Part shown: positions 17,801 to 26,306 of the stretch, one piece after another
How positions within the stretch are numbered: position 1 is the first letter of the stretch
How the letters are laid out: every line of letters starts with the position of its first letter
Assembly: GCA_027080725.1 (NCBI GenBank)
Contig: JALWRC010000040.1
Coordinates: forward strand, 1-64,000
DNA from: Saprospiraceae bacterium
GTDB taxonomy: Bacteria; Bacteroidota; Bacteroidia; Chitinophagales; Saprospiraceae
Length of the DNA stretch: 64,000 nucleotides
Direction: 5' to 3'
Translations under genes and position numbers: made by a program
Notes under the pieces: generated by a model
What the model was told of the DNA's origin: nothing
What the model saw: only the letters and a program-made list of their open reading frames with translations
The model's database searches: none

Positions 17801-19247
17801 TAGGAGGAGGAGTACAAGTTGGATCCGGTTGGATGGCGTACTTTATACATGTAATCGGTGAAGTAATAATAATATCAAAGTCAGCAGATATCGTACAGCA
17901 TTCGCACGTTTCATCATTAAATTCTTCGGTAAAACAGCATTTAAATGTTCTTCCATCTTCAATAGTTACGGTAATACAGATTTTAAACTTACCAGTACCT
18001 CTGTACTTAAAGTCCAAAAAATTTTGGTCTGTAGTGGCATTAAATGGCGGAGGAGGATCTTGTAAATTACTATTCAAGGCGGTAATCACCCAATCATAGG
18101 ACACCGCTATATCCTCCAGGCTGTGCGAAAAGATCAGCCGCCTGCAACAGTCACTCTCATCAAAATCTGGTCCCAGATTGAGATCCGAACACTCCTCGAT
18201 GGCAAGATCACCACAAGGATCACAAGGAGGGGTTATCACCTTACAGCACTCGATGAGTTTGCCATTGGCCAAGAAAGACACACAGACTTTATACTCTCGA
18301 TTGTCAATAAACAAATAGTGTACGCTTGGCTCTGAAGTAGTGGTTGTAATAACTTCCTCCCCCGTGCTGTTGATGGTAAAATGCCAATTATAGCTGGTCA
18401 CGCCTTCATAGGGATGGGTGACGAGCACTTCATCACAACAGGCTTTACCATCGGGGTAAGGCTCACAGAGACTGATGTTCACTTCGTCACAGGGGTCACA
18501 CGTAATATCCACGGTTTGGCAGCACGTATGATAACATCGATCTCCTGAGCCCTGCTCTTGAATGCCCTCGATATTACAGTCCATGCAGTTGTCACTCCAT
18601 GTTAAGCACACCTCAAAGGTGCCGGACATCGAGTAAGTATGAACAGTATTAGCAGACCATGTGTCATCAAACTTCGATATGGTGCCATCCCCCCAGTTGA
18701 TGACGATATCATCTATCTCTACATCACATGAGGGCTGCGCGAAATAAGCCACCAGTTTGCAGCCGGAAGGGGTTAGATTAAACAGCCATTTATCACAGTA
18801 AGTTTCACAGGTGAGCTGATGAACGAAATTCGAACACACAAAATCTCCGCATACCAGCTTCACTTCTATTCCTCCCGTTCCGGTAATGGTCATGCAAGCC
18901 GTTTGGCCGGAAGCGGAGGCTATAACCTGATTATTCCGCAATATGGTCCACTGTGGGGTACATTCTCCACTGGTTCCCGCAGAAACACATATTTCAAACT
19001 GCGGTGGATTGGCATCAGGATCAAGACACTTAACCTTGGTTATAAAGTTAGGACAAGGAGCCGAAGCGCTCATATACGCTTTTTCTGTAGCAAAGGAGGC
19101 GTATTCTTTACATTCCAGGAAAGAACACCATTGCTTTGCAGGGTTCACTCCCTCTCCTGTATTAACAATGGGAGTAACACCATATATAGGTGGCACCCCG
19201 GACGCAAATGAGTATCCGGTATTCCAAATACACATTACAATAATCAT
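14838..19247 (-). CDS. large T9SS-exported Cys-rich PKD / parallel beta-helix protein
   Basis: 1469 residues. A short signal peptide (MIIVMCIWNTGYSFASG) is followed by a long Cys-rich region (about 40-520) with several PKD-like blocks (VNWGDGTISKF-like, SYNWHFTIN, SYDWVITAL) and CC pairs, then a right-handed parallel beta-helix region (about 560-1010) rich in N-x-I/F turns (YSLIEKNTI, NNVIGNTLT), a Gly8 linker near 1130 and a helical region. It ends in a T9SS sorting domain (LRLVPNPAQDALRL ... GVYIIRVSTGD). Probably a surface adhesin- or lyase-like protein; no active site is identifiable. The many Cys suggest disulfides. An (AT)7 tract abuts the start codon. Confidence 0.85.
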   Translation of the reverse strand: MIIVMCIWNTGYSFASGVPPIYGVTPIVNTGEGVNPAKQWCSFLECKEYASFATEKAYMSASAPCPNFITKVKCLDPDANPPQFEICVSAGTSGECTPQWTILRNNQVIASASGQTACMTITGTGGIEVKLVCGDFVCSNFVHQLTCETYCDKWLFNLTPSGCKLVAYFAQPSCDVEIDDIVINWGDGTISKFDDTWSANTVHTYSMSGTFEVCLTWSDNCMDCNIEGIQEQGSGDRCYHTCCQTVDITCDPCDEVNISLCEPYPDGKACCDEVLVTHPYEGVTSYNWHFTINSTGEEVITTTTSEPSVHYLFIDNREYKVCVSFLANGKLIECCKVITPPCDPCGDLAIEECSDLNLGPDFDESDCCRRLIFSHSLEDIAVSYDWVITALNSNLQDPPPPFNATTDQNFLDFKYRGTGKFKICITVTIEDGRTFKCCFTEEFNDETCECCTISADFDIIITSPITCIKYAIQPDPTCTPPPTDPDIHHVWIYSDGTIYRGYQPPPYIFTDFISNGEVCITHKVYCKDDLIDSYSDCLPYPGGAHIGVAGAQVKLTDLVRNHLVGSDFEFVQDETIHDLLDRASDADIPIFIEQGVNLIINEDAIFQGGIWNMGQGATITVDRHLFQLEGALIQSAQRYSTDFQCCRWTGIIAKAGSTLNWHNADIDDAETMLRLPISGAQLTHLDITDCTFLENKQCIYWEDQHGVIHNFYNNEIINPDNCNQVCGCCYSTAITLDNVSYGVSFPHNVEHPHNLIYGYSHGFDVFNTKLKVRNFLLQNLRVSAQGLERGTGIYFVRDVSAYKYLNMDYMWFDNMKISVDMELSGGGQVLLRADASQDKASITHTTVAMGYRINLEGPTRLHRRSSIKRNLMNMSGTEATCFGVSLKIGSSSNNGLSVYDNDITVSGGVSTMGVSVTSGVDRRQRIKVTKNNITNQNNDIGAGILFSQIRYSLIEKNTIVLSLNKPGIELLNGQANRIKCNNVSKGSAGIRLVESPRNNVIGNTLTKNLVSMQINDNCKGTTGSYIARNYFNLGIDFSNLYNRDAETGAQTHTDYNEWLKQIHDEEPTDVEVKHLNPGKVKDCYFSAPSGTNSGHVHFPYRHPEDMVVANGTAPNLQDPCQSGGGGGGGGSEEHLIELMTPLEAAAGYAVTLADSAAMNGMTAAERANLESSIYLLVATHPEWRTSYPALDSFYQVHQAGWMGQVTDIYLLMDSLSRLQEEHALALEADYDQIESWSDAADSLETLLSSTSDPVEQGQYTAELDVLYDQITTLEQSIELQTGLDDASDQILLQQIDASISSLSTPATPWDAEEYKMIGILNKALSGTTLDPADYSDIDNIAHLCPEEYGRAVAIARGLSAGMMDTYVPLYECQDGQRRAALVEHFSHLRLRLVPNPAQDALRLQLAGGKDAFLSGYAVYNTRGQLLLNKKLTEDSRTHVLDTHTWDEGVYIIRVSTGDQVLSSRAVIVR

Positions 19248-19259
19248 ATATATATATAT
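19246..19259. repeat. (AT)7 dinucleotide tract at a start codon
   Basis: Seven AT units; on the minus strand the last unit plus the next G forms the ATG start of the 1469-residue protein. Copy-number change would not shift the frame but would alter spacing between the leader and the start codon. Confidence 0.7.
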
Positions 19260-19270
19260 GAGTTACTGCT

Positions 19271-19292
19271 ACTTAGACTAAGGCGTCTAAGT
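19271..19292. other. 8-bp inverted repeat in the leader of the 1469-aa gene
   Basis: ACTTAGAC-taaggc-GTCTAAGT, a perfect palindromic hairpin 24 bp before the start at 19247. It could be an operator or an mRNA hairpin close to the ribosome site. The rest of the gap up to 19785 is AT-rich; the only other structure I see is an 8-bp inverted repeat TAACATAT / ATATGTTA at 19463-19491. Nothing in the gap looks like a gene. Confidence 0.45.
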
Positions 19293-19785
19293 CTTCCGAA
19301 AATCTTTAAATTGGTCAACATAGTAAAACAAGTTTAGGGTTAAAAAATAATAATTCCGTGCCGGACAAATACGGATCAGAAGGGGGGATAGGATGTTTTT
19401 CTACGTATTTGTCGTTATTTAACCGCCAAGATAAGGTTATATTCCGAACTAACCAAAAACTTTAACATATAATATTACAAATAATATGTTATTACGGGGT
19501 AATGATGCCTGCATTTTGTGTCGTTTTGTGCTATACACAGAAGTAAAAATACGAACGTCATACAACGTTCTCCTCCGGATAGATTGTAAAAAAAAACACC
19601 TTCACAAGCAGCATTTTTGTAACTTGTGGTGTCTAATTATATGTGGATTCTTTAGGTATGTTGCGCTGAGGGGAGAGTATGGTTATTGTGCATTGGTACA
19701 CGTTTAATGCTAAAATAGTATGACCTTATGTATTCATCTCCTTGCAACTGATACGTCTCTGATTATTAATATAAACCGTTGCGAA

Positions 19786-21417
19786 ATGAAGTTGCATTCC
19801 CTTTTACTTGCCTTTATGGTCACCCTGCTCTCTTCCCCCACATCCGCTAAGGTGTTTTATGTGGATCCGGCACATGGCAGTGCCTCCGGAGACGGGAGCG
19901 CGTCACGTCCCTGGAAAACATTGGAGGAGGTCGTGCACAACAACCTGATTGAAAGCTTTAGTTATGTCCTACCTTACGACCCGAAAAATCCGGCGACAAA
20001 GGTGAAAAACCCGGGAGCACCGGTAAAAGCCGGTGACACGATCCTGTTGTACAATGGGCTGCATGGCACCCTCGAACTCCAGGATTACATCAATTCGAGT
20101 ACCATCACGATTATGGCGTTCCCCGGTCAGATACCGGTATTAAAGCGAGTCCACCTTCAGGCGTGTAAGAACTGGGTGTTGGACGGGTTATTGGTGAGTT
20201 CGGAACCCTACAGCACTTATATTAAGAGTACCCTCGTTTTCCTGGAATCACACAAATGGCATGGACCGGTTCATTCTGTTACCGTCCAAAATTGTATTAT
20301 CTACAGTGCCCGGCAACCATGGACAAAAGCATCCGACTGGAACAGCAAAATGAGTAACGGCATAATAGCCAGCGGGGACTCTATCCGCATCCTCAATAAC
20401 ACCATTTCAAACATCAACTTTGGAATAGCGCCTGTCGGTAACCATACTCAGGTTATAAACAACACCATTACCAATTTTGCCGGCGATGGTATTCGCATAT
20501 TGGGTTCCAACGGAATTTACCGCAACAACATCGTAATGAACTGTTATAAAGTCAATAGCAACCACGATGATGGCATACAGTCTTACACCACCGGAGGACT
20601 ACGCGTTGACTCCAATATCATCGAGGGCAACATCATTCTCAACTATACCGACCCGGATCAGCCCCTTTTGGGTCCATTACAGGGAATTGGGTGTTTTGAC
20701 GGGCCTTTCAACGATTGGATCATCCGGAACAACATTGTAATCGTAGATCACTGGCACGGGATTTCCCTGTACGGAGCCCATCGATGTACCTTTGTCAACA
20801 ACACCGTTTTGGACCCATCACCCGGTGTACGTCCCGGCCCGGCCTGGATAAAAATCGAAAACAACAAAAACGGAACAAACAGCGATCACTGCATTGTCAA
20901 GAACAATATTACCAATACCCTTGCCATCAATGCGAAGACGACAATAGTGGGAAACAATATCCTTATGCGCACCAATCAACAATACCAACGCAATTTTGTG
21001 GATTACACGGCCTTTGACTTTCACTTGCTGAAAAACAGCATTTGTGTGGACAAAGCCGATGATCTTTATGCTCCGGCGGTTGACCGGGACGGAACCCCAA
21101 GGCCACAAGGGCAACATGCCGACATCGGAGCCTACGAGTATCAGGTACCCACCGGCATCTTTCACATCAAAAACAGGGGATTTCACGTGTCTCCCAACCC
21201 CGCATCTGACCGGATTTATATATCCGGAAGCGAGGGGCAGTTTGATGTGACTATGGTGGATCTTTCCGGGAGAATTGCCCTCGTTAAAACGGGCGTTTCT
21301 TTGCCCGGATATTTAGACGTAACTGCGTTAAAACACGGGGTTTATGCCGTAAACATAGCTTCTCATGGAAGGAAGATAGCCGGCAATTTCATCTGTTTGC
21401 TTGTTATTGTATTTTAA
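19786..21417 (+). CDS. T9SS-exported right-handed parallel beta-helix protein
   Basis: 543 residues from the ATG at 19786, which begins a signal peptide (MKLHSLLLAFMVTLLSSPTSA); the open frame extends to 19720. The mature start KVFYVDPAHGSASGDG, followed by PWKTLEE and AGDTILLYNGLH, is typical of DUF1565-type beta-helix proteins (polysaccharide-lyase-like). Helix rungs follow (SIRILNNTISNI, THVI-like NNTITNFAGDGIRILG, IYRNNIVMNC). It ends with a T9SS sorting domain (FHVSPNPASDRIYIS), but the last strand reads GNFICLLVIVF rather than the usual basic end. Carbohydrate binding or cleavage is possible; catalytic residues are not identified. Confidence 0.82.
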   Translation: MKLHSLLLAFMVTLLSSPTSAKVFYVDPAHGSASGDGSASRPWKTLEEVVHNNLIESFSYVLPYDPKNPATKVKNPGAPVKAGDTILLYNGLHGTLELQDYINSSTITIMAFPGQIPVLKRVHLQACKNWVLDGLLVSSEPYSTYIKSTLVFLESHKWHGPVHSVTVQNCIIYSARQPWTKASDWNSKMSNGIIASGDSIRILNNTISNINFGIAPVGNHTQVINNTITNFAGDGIRILGSNGIYRNNIVMNCYKVNSNHDDGIQSYTTGGLRVDSNIIEGNIILNYTDPDQPLLGPLQGIGCFDGPFNDWIIRNNIVIVDHWHGISLYGAHRCTFVNNTVLDPSPGVRPGPAWIKIENNKNGTNSDHCIVKNNITNTLAINAKTTIVGNNILMRTNQQYQRNFVDYTAFDFHLLKNSICVDKADDLYAPAVDRDGTPRPQGQHADIGAYEYQVPTGIFHIKNRGFHVSPNPASDRIYISGSEGQFDVTMVDLSGRIALVKTGVSLPGYLDVTALKHGVYAVNIASHGRKIAGNFICLLVIVF

Positions 21418-21436
21418 AGGTCAGATGGAACCTTTG

Positions 21437-21485
21437 ATGATTAAAACAATCATTTCTCTGTGTGTTTAATAATTGTTTTAATCAT
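21437..21485. terminator. 14-bp inverted repeat between convergent genes
   Basis: Perfect arms ATGATTAAAACAAT (21437-21450) and ATTGTTTTAATCAT (21472-21485) with a 21-nt loop. It lies 20 bp after the beta-helix gene and 35 bp after the esterase gene, in position to be a bidirectional terminator. It is AT-rich with a large loop, so it may act differently. Confidence 0.5.
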
Positions 21486-21519
21486 GTCGGTTTCATACTG
21501 ATAAAAAAGTAAAACACCC

Positions 21520-22800
21520 CTACTTGACCAACTTGGTAACATAAGTATTGGCCGTGTTGTCCGTTATCTTCAGGATATAAAACCCCTCCGGAAGCGAAGA
21601 CACATCTATCAATACTTCCGAATTGGACATGCCGGTTTCGTAGGCGGGAGTGTAGTGTGCCGCATGAAGCCCGACCAATTCCACTGACTTTATTGCGACC
21701 CCATCCGGTAAGATAATCCGGGCCCATGTCTGTACGGGTTGTGGAAAAACCCGGATAGAGCCCACAATGGGACCCGCGTTTTCGACGGCGGTCGTTTGAC
21801 AGAGGACTTGCCCCAAAAAGACATGAATACTGTCCAAAAGCGCCTCCATGTCATGTACTCCGTGTTCGACGCCCTCGACGATAAAAGGCATAATTACTTT
21901 TCCATCGGAACCGTGTTGGTCAAAATAGTCCAACATAGAGCATCCCCCGCTAATTTTCGGGTAGTTATCCTTGAGAACCGGAGCCAACCAGTATCCATTA
22001 TGGGTCTCACATGGGACGATAGGATCCAGTGTCTGATGGTACAAAAAATAGTGTTTCGGGTAGCTGCTTCCTAGAAAATCCGTGTTGATGATACCACCAA
22101 ATATACTGATAACCGCCTCTACCTTTGCGTCGTACCCATTGCGGTTAAATTTGCCCTCCACCGGACCTAAATCGGGCCTCTCGTAGGATGCATCCAATCC
22201 CTTGACCGGCTCCAGGTCCTTGCACGCATCGTACTTGTCTTGCGGATGGATGATGTTGGCAGCTGTTACGGCGGCGATACCTCCGGCACTGGCTCCGGAT
22301 AGTATGAAATGGTCGATATCTGTCGAGTCTTCAGCATGGCGGGCCTTCAAAAACCGGATAGCTGCTTTGGTGTCTTGCATCGCCCGGTATCCTGCCCGGA
22401 TGGGCTCAGCGTCATCATAAGAAAACGGCGGAGAGGTATTGCCAATCTGCGGCGGGTAAAACCCCAACCGGTATGAAATGGTAGAACAGGCAAATCCTTC
22501 GGCAGCAAACTGCTTGCAAAGATCTCTAAAATACTCCTTGTTGCCTCTAAAGAATCCGCCTCCATGGATCCATACGATCATGGGCCTTGCCGGATTGGCA
22601 TCTCCTACGGGCGTATAAATGTCCAGATACAATGAATCCAATGTCCCGTCAAATGCCGTGTCAACGGCGTAAAGGAGGTCTTCTTTGGCATGGACTTCGT
22701 AAGAGCGCCCATCCATGGGACATTGGCCCTGTACAACAAATCCGGTAAGTAGTAATAGCAGATAAGTACAATACTTAATAAAGCAAGATTTTATTGGCAT
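21520..22800 (-). CDS. T9SS-exported carboxylesterase-like alpha/beta hydrolase
   Basis: 426 residues. N-terminal signal peptide (YCTYLLLLLTGFVVQGQ), then a type-B carboxylesterase/BD-FAE-like fold: oxyanion motif IVWIHGGGFF, nucleophile motif SGASAGG, and a likely catalytic His in EGVEHGVHDM. It ends in a T9SS sorting domain (VGSIRVFPQPV ... GFYILKITDN). Expected to hydrolyse ester bonds outside the cell, possibly acetyl or feruloyl groups on polysaccharides; the substrate is inference. Convergent with the beta-helix gene, which might act on related glycans. The coding sequence carries one exact 13-mer and one single-mismatch copy, 157 bp apart. Confidence 0.85.
   Translation of the reverse strand: MPIKSCFIKYCTYLLLLLTGFVVQGQCPMDGRSYEVHAKEDLLYAVDTAFDGTLDSLYLDIYTPVGDANPARPMIVWIHGGGFFRGNKEYFRDLCKQFAAEGFACSTISYRLGFYPPQIGNTSPPFSYDDAEPIRAGYRAMQDTKAAIRFLKARHAEDSTDIDHFILSGASAGGIAAVTAANIIHPQDKYDACKDLEPVKGLDASYERPDLGPVEGKFNRNGYDAKVEAVISIFGGIINTDFLGSSYPKHYFLYHQTLDPIVPCETHNGYWLAPVLKDNYPKISGGCSMLDYFDQHGSDGKVIMPFIVEGVEHGVHDMEALLDSIHVFLGQVLCQTTAVENAGPIVGSIRVFPQPVQTWARIILPDGVAIKSVELVGLHAAHYTPAYETGMSNSEVLIDVSSLPEGFYILKITDNTANTYVTKLVK
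22301..22313 (+). repeat. GGTATGAAATGGT 13-mer, one mismatch
   Basis: AGTATGAAATGGT followed by CGA, in the esterase gene (read from the other strand as DHFIL). Only 157 bp from the exact copy at 22470. Confidence 0.65.
22470..22482 (+). repeat. GGTATGAAATGGT 13-mer, exact
   Basis: Exact copy, antisense to the esterase gene, which reads it as TISYR. Followed by AGA. Confidence 0.9.
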
Positions 22801-22973
22801 GAAAAGGATACTTTAGCGTTGAAAAAATTTAGCGACCACAAAAAAATACATCATTTTCTAACCGACAACTTGAGAATAAAACAAGACGCACGCAAAGCTA
22901 CACAATAAATGGCGTTGAAGGTGTTCTTGGTAAGGTTATTCTAATGCTCTAAGAATTTCATGCCCGGAGCACT

Positions 22974-22992
22974 AATTACAAATTTTGTAATT
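22974..22992. other. 9-bp palindrome just before uppS
   Basis: AATTACAAA-t-TTTGTAATT, arms of 9 bp around one base, ending 10 bp before the uppS ATG. Candidate operator, or just AT-rich leader sequence overlapping the promoter. Confidence 0.35.
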
Positions 22993-23002
22993 TTACCCCT
23001 TG

Positions 23003-23764
23003 ATGAAAGACATAGATATACAAAGTAAATACCCCACTATTCGGCTTGATGCGCTGCCAAAGCATGTCGCGATTATTATGGATGGCAATGGGCGATGGGC
23101 AAAAAAGCGGGGAAAACCGAGAGTTTTCGGACATAAAAACGGGGTTAAAGCCGTACGGGAAGCTACGGAGCTTGCCGCAGAGTTGGGTATCGAGTACATA
23201 ACGTTATACGCGTTTTCGACGGAAAATTGGCAGCGACCTAGGCTTGAAGTGAATATGCTGATGTCCTTATTGGTTGACACGATCGGTAAAGAGATAGCTA
23301 CTCTCAACGACAACAACATCCGTCTAAAGGCCATCGGAGATATCAATGGACTACCGGATAAAACACGCGAAGCGCTCCTCGAGGGGATAGAAAAGACCAA
23401 AAACAACACCAGGTCCACCCTTATTCTTGCACTTAATTACAGCGGGAAATGGGAAATCACCCGTGCCGTCCGGCAGATTGCCTCCGGGGTTTTGGATGGC
23501 ACCCTTACTATAGACCAAATCTCTCAGGATACCATAGGAGCACATTTGAATACGCAAAATATACCGGACCCGGAGATTCTCATAAGGACCAGTGGCGAAC
23601 ACCGCATCAGCAATTTTTTGCTGTGGCAAATCGCATATACGGAGTTGTTTTTCCTTCCGATATACTGGCCGGAGTTTACCAAACAGCACTTCGTCGAGGT
23701 ACTCGAAGACTACCAAAACCGGGAGCGCCGATTTGGCAAGACCAGTGAGCAATTGGAAGGTTAA
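23003..23764 (+). CDS. uppS: isoprenyl transferase (undecaprenyl diphosphate synthase)
   Basis: 253 residues from the ATG at 23003; a TTG one codon earlier is in frame but less likely. Condenses isopentenyl diphosphate units onto farnesyl diphosphate to make the C55 carrier lipid for peptidoglycan and O-antigen. Family motifs are intact: HVAIIMDGNGRWAKKRG with catalytic Asp27, LYAFSTENW, LNYSGKWEI, and IRTSGEHRISNFLLWQ followed by AYTELFF. Cytosolic, membrane-associated homodimer. It usually precedes bamA/porD-type genes in this phylum, but here it stands alone with 530 bp of non-coding sequence after it. Confidence 0.95.
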   Translation: MKDIDIQSKYPTIRLDALPKHVAIIMDGNGRWAKKRGKPRVFGHKNGVKAVREATELAAELGIEYITLYAFSTENWQRPRLEVNMLMSLLVDTIGKEIATLNDNNIRLKAIGDINGLPDKTREALLEGIEKTKNNTRSTLILALNYSGKWEITRAVRQIASGVLDGTLTIDQISQDTIGAHLNTQNIPDPEILIRTSGEHRISNFLLWQIAYTELFFLPIYWPEFTKQHFVEVLEDYQNRERRFGKTSEQLEG

Positions 23765-24294
23765 CCAATCTTTTATGTTGTAATGACATAAGTCCCCAAA
23801 GAGAAACTCGATACCCAGACAGCACACGATAAGTAATAAAATTTGGGCTTTGGGGGGGTTATTTTTGGGGCCATAAAGACGACCATCGAAGAAATAAGAC
23901 CTTTTTTTGTATAAAAGAAACCGGACAAGAGGGTGTGTTTTTGGGATGATGTTAAACGGTATGAAATACTTCTCAGTCCAAATCAAACCCCGGGAATTTA
24001 AACATAAACATGCCTTTGAAATTTTGGATAAAATCAACTATACTAACTATGAATTCAAAGGAAACACGTAAAAAATAATGCTCATTTCTCATCAAATTAT
24101 TCTAATTTTATTGGCAGGAACTTCCGTTGTTGAATATCTTGACTCTTCTCCTCTTCTCAATTACAAATAGTTTAGTATATTTCCAACTTAAATGAATATG
24201 TTCCGAATGATACAGTTTTCGGCGTGAATTCAGGAATTAATTAAAGTGCTATCTCTGCGTAGGTACCAAACATTATAGAAGAAAAAACGAATAT
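23765..24294. other. 530-bp gap without a convincing gene
   Basis: The only open frame is a 41-codon one at 23946-24071 (+) whose second Met lies in a partial 13-mer copy (GGTATGAAAT at 23959). It has no homology I recognise and may be a gene remnant. The last 230 bp are AT-rich and probably hold the antiporter promoter, but no clear TTTG / TANNTTTG pair is visible. Confidence 0.4.
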
Positions 24295-26217
24295 ATGAGC
24301 GAGTGGTCCGTTTGGATTAGTGTGATAAGTATTTTTGGTCTGTTGGCCTTGAGTTCGAATACAATATCAAAATGGTTGGCAAAATATAGATTTCCGCTGA
24401 TTACGGGGCTTTTGGTCACCGGGATGATCATAGGCCCACATGTATTGGGAATATTCAAGGTCTCTGATATACAGAAGTTGACATTTCTCCTGGATTTTTC
24501 TTTGGCATATATCGCGTTTGCTGCAGGGGCGGAATTTTATCTCAAGGATTTGAGAGGAGACTTGACGGGGATCAAATGGAACACGATAGCCCAAATAGTC
24601 ATAACATTTATCGTAGGAACATTGGGAGTTTATATTTTGGCCCCACATATCCCGATGTTGGAGGGACGCCCTCGGAGATTTGTCTGGTCGGTCTCCCTTT
24701 TATTTGCTACTATTTTTGTGGCGCGATCTCCTTCTTCTGCCATAGCCATCATACGTGAATTGCGCGCCAAAGGCCCTTTTACCCGTACACTAATGGGCGT
24801 AACTGTTATAATTGATGTTTTAGTAGTGGTATTATTCGCCATTATTTTATCCCTTGCGACGAGTCTATTGAGTGGCACATCCTTCGAATGGATGACTATC
24901 GTACAAGTCATTTTGGAGATCAGCGTCGCGATAGGGTTGGGGTTTTTATTGGGGCGTTTTTTGAACTTTGTACTCAAGCAGAATATCAGTCGACCGGTAA
25001 AGACAGCTATCGTATTGCTCAGTGGGCTTAGTGTTTATATTGCCGAGCATGATGCGGTACATTTTGCATTGCAGCACTACGGGATACATATGCATTTGGA
25101 GCCTCTATTAATCTGTATCGTTGCTTCCTTTTATGTGACGAATTTTACTCCCTCCAGACCGGAATTTCACGAGATTCTTGACAAAAACGGACCCTGGATT
25201 TTTGTAGTATTTTTCACCTTAACGGGAGCCACATTGTCATTGGATGTGATAATCAAAGTGTATTGGATAGCGATAATCCTTTTTGTTATACGGATGATAG
25301 GACTGGTGTTAGGCTCGTATATCGGTGGATTTCTTGCCAAAGACCCGCCTAAGACACGTCATTATGGGTGGATGCCCTATGTGACACAAGCCGGTGTAGG
25401 GATCGGTCTTGCCGCTGAGGTCGAAGAGTTGTTTCCCGAATGGGGCAATACATTCTTTACGATTATCATAGGGATGATTATCATCAGCCAAATTATCGGT
25501 CCAATACTATTTAAGCGTTCGATCACAGCGGTCGGAGAGGATCATACCCGCGCCAACTCCCAAGACCTCGGTGGGGAAAGAAGGGTTATTATTTATGGAT
25601 TTGAAGATCAAGCAATCCTATTGGCCAGACGTTTTCAGGCTTCCGGATGGGAAGTGAAGATAGCCACCAAGCTGGACCGCCGTCAAATCAGGGAAGTTAA
25701 GGGGGTTGAAATTATCCACTATTCGAGGATATCTGAAGAGGAGTTGCGGAAACTCGGTTCGGATAAAATCGAAGGGGCAGTACTCTTTAATTCGGATGAA
25801 AACAACGTAAAGTTGGCTGAGTTGCTCTACGAAAAGTTTGGTGTGGAGAATATCGTCACCCGGGTGACGGACCGGAAATACATGGAGGCTTTTACAGCAT
25901 TAGGGGTAAAAGTGGTCGAACCCGTAGGGGCTTTGGTCAACTTAATCGAACACTATGTTCGATCGCCTCAAACCACTGCTTTGGTATTGGGTGAGGAAGA
26001 GGGCCAAGATTCGATGGATATCGAAGTGAGAGATAAGATGTTGCACGGTGCATTGCTTCGACATCTTCGTTTGCCCTCAGACGTACTGATATTGTCCGTC
26101 AAAAGAAAAGGACAAGTACTCATTACACACGGATATACCCGGCTTCGGCTTGGGGACATCTTGACGGTAGTGGGTTCAAAGGAGAGCTTGGAAGATATGA
26201 AAAGAATGTTGGGTTAG
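24295..26217 (+). CDS. cation:proton antiporter with TrkA (RCK) domain
   Basis: 640 residues. About twelve membrane helices in the first 400 residues (monovalent cation:proton antiporter fold, with PSSAIAIIRELRAKGPFTRTL-type core region split by charged residues) followed by a cytosolic TrkA-N domain (about 430-545) and a TrkA-C domain (about 560-640, ending RLGDILTVVGSKESLEDM). Exchanges Na+ or K+ for H+ across the inner membrane. The dinucleotide motif is degenerate (IIYGFEDQAILLARR instead of GxGxxG), so NAD(H) binding is uncertain. First of two antiporters, 89 bp apart, likely one operon. Confidence 0.86.
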   Translation: MSEWSVWISVISIFGLLALSSNTISKWLAKYRFPLITGLLVTGMIIGPHVLGIFKVSDIQKLTFLLDFSLAYIAFAAGAEFYLKDLRGDLTGIKWNTIAQIVITFIVGTLGVYILAPHIPMLEGRPRRFVWSVSLLFATIFVARSPSSAIAIIRELRAKGPFTRTLMGVTVIIDVLVVVLFAIILSLATSLLSGTSFEWMTIVQVILEISVAIGLGFLLGRFLNFVLKQNISRPVKTAIVLLSGLSVYIAEHDAVHFALQHYGIHMHLEPLLICIVASFYVTNFTPSRPEFHEILDKNGPWIFVVFFTLTGATLSLDVIIKVYWIAIILFVIRMIGLVLGSYIGGFLAKDPPKTRHYGWMPYVTQAGVGIGLAAEVEELFPEWGNTFFTIIIGMIIISQIIGPILFKRSITAVGEDHTRANSQDLGGERRVIIYGFEDQAILLARRFQASGWEVKIATKLDRRQIREVKGVEIIHYSRISEEELRKLGSDKIEGAVLFNSDENNVKLAELLYEKFGVENIVTRVTDRKYMEAFTALGVKVVEPVGALVNLIEHYVRSPQTTALVLGEEEGQDSMDIEVRDKMLHGALLRHLRLPSDVLILSVKRKGQVLITHGYTRLRLGDILTVVGSKESLEDMKRMLG

Positions 26218-26306
26218 TGAAAATACATCGGAACCCAATACCGAACTCTGCTGTTTAAAACCCTAAGCGGTAGTTTTTAACAAAAGAAAAGGATTAATCA
26301 TCTAAT

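Noticed and set aside
21170-21417. Frameshift at the end of the beta-helix protein sorting domain
   Set aside because: The last residues are unusual (FICLLVIVF), but the conserved sorting-domain strands before them are all in one frame, so a frameshift is not needed.
8690-22973. CCCGGAGCACTA found before both the PorE-like gene and uppS
   Set aside because: One shared 12-mer pair is expected many times in 64 kb by chance; no third full copy was seen.
23351-24037. 228-codon open frame on the minus strand over uppS
   Set aside because: Mostly antisense to a fully conserved uppS; the codon pattern fits a shadow frame.
23946-24071. 41-codon open frame in the gap after uppS
   Set aside because: No recognisable family, no promoter pair, and the gap is AT-rich; a frame this short is expected by chance. 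Left as a possible remnant.
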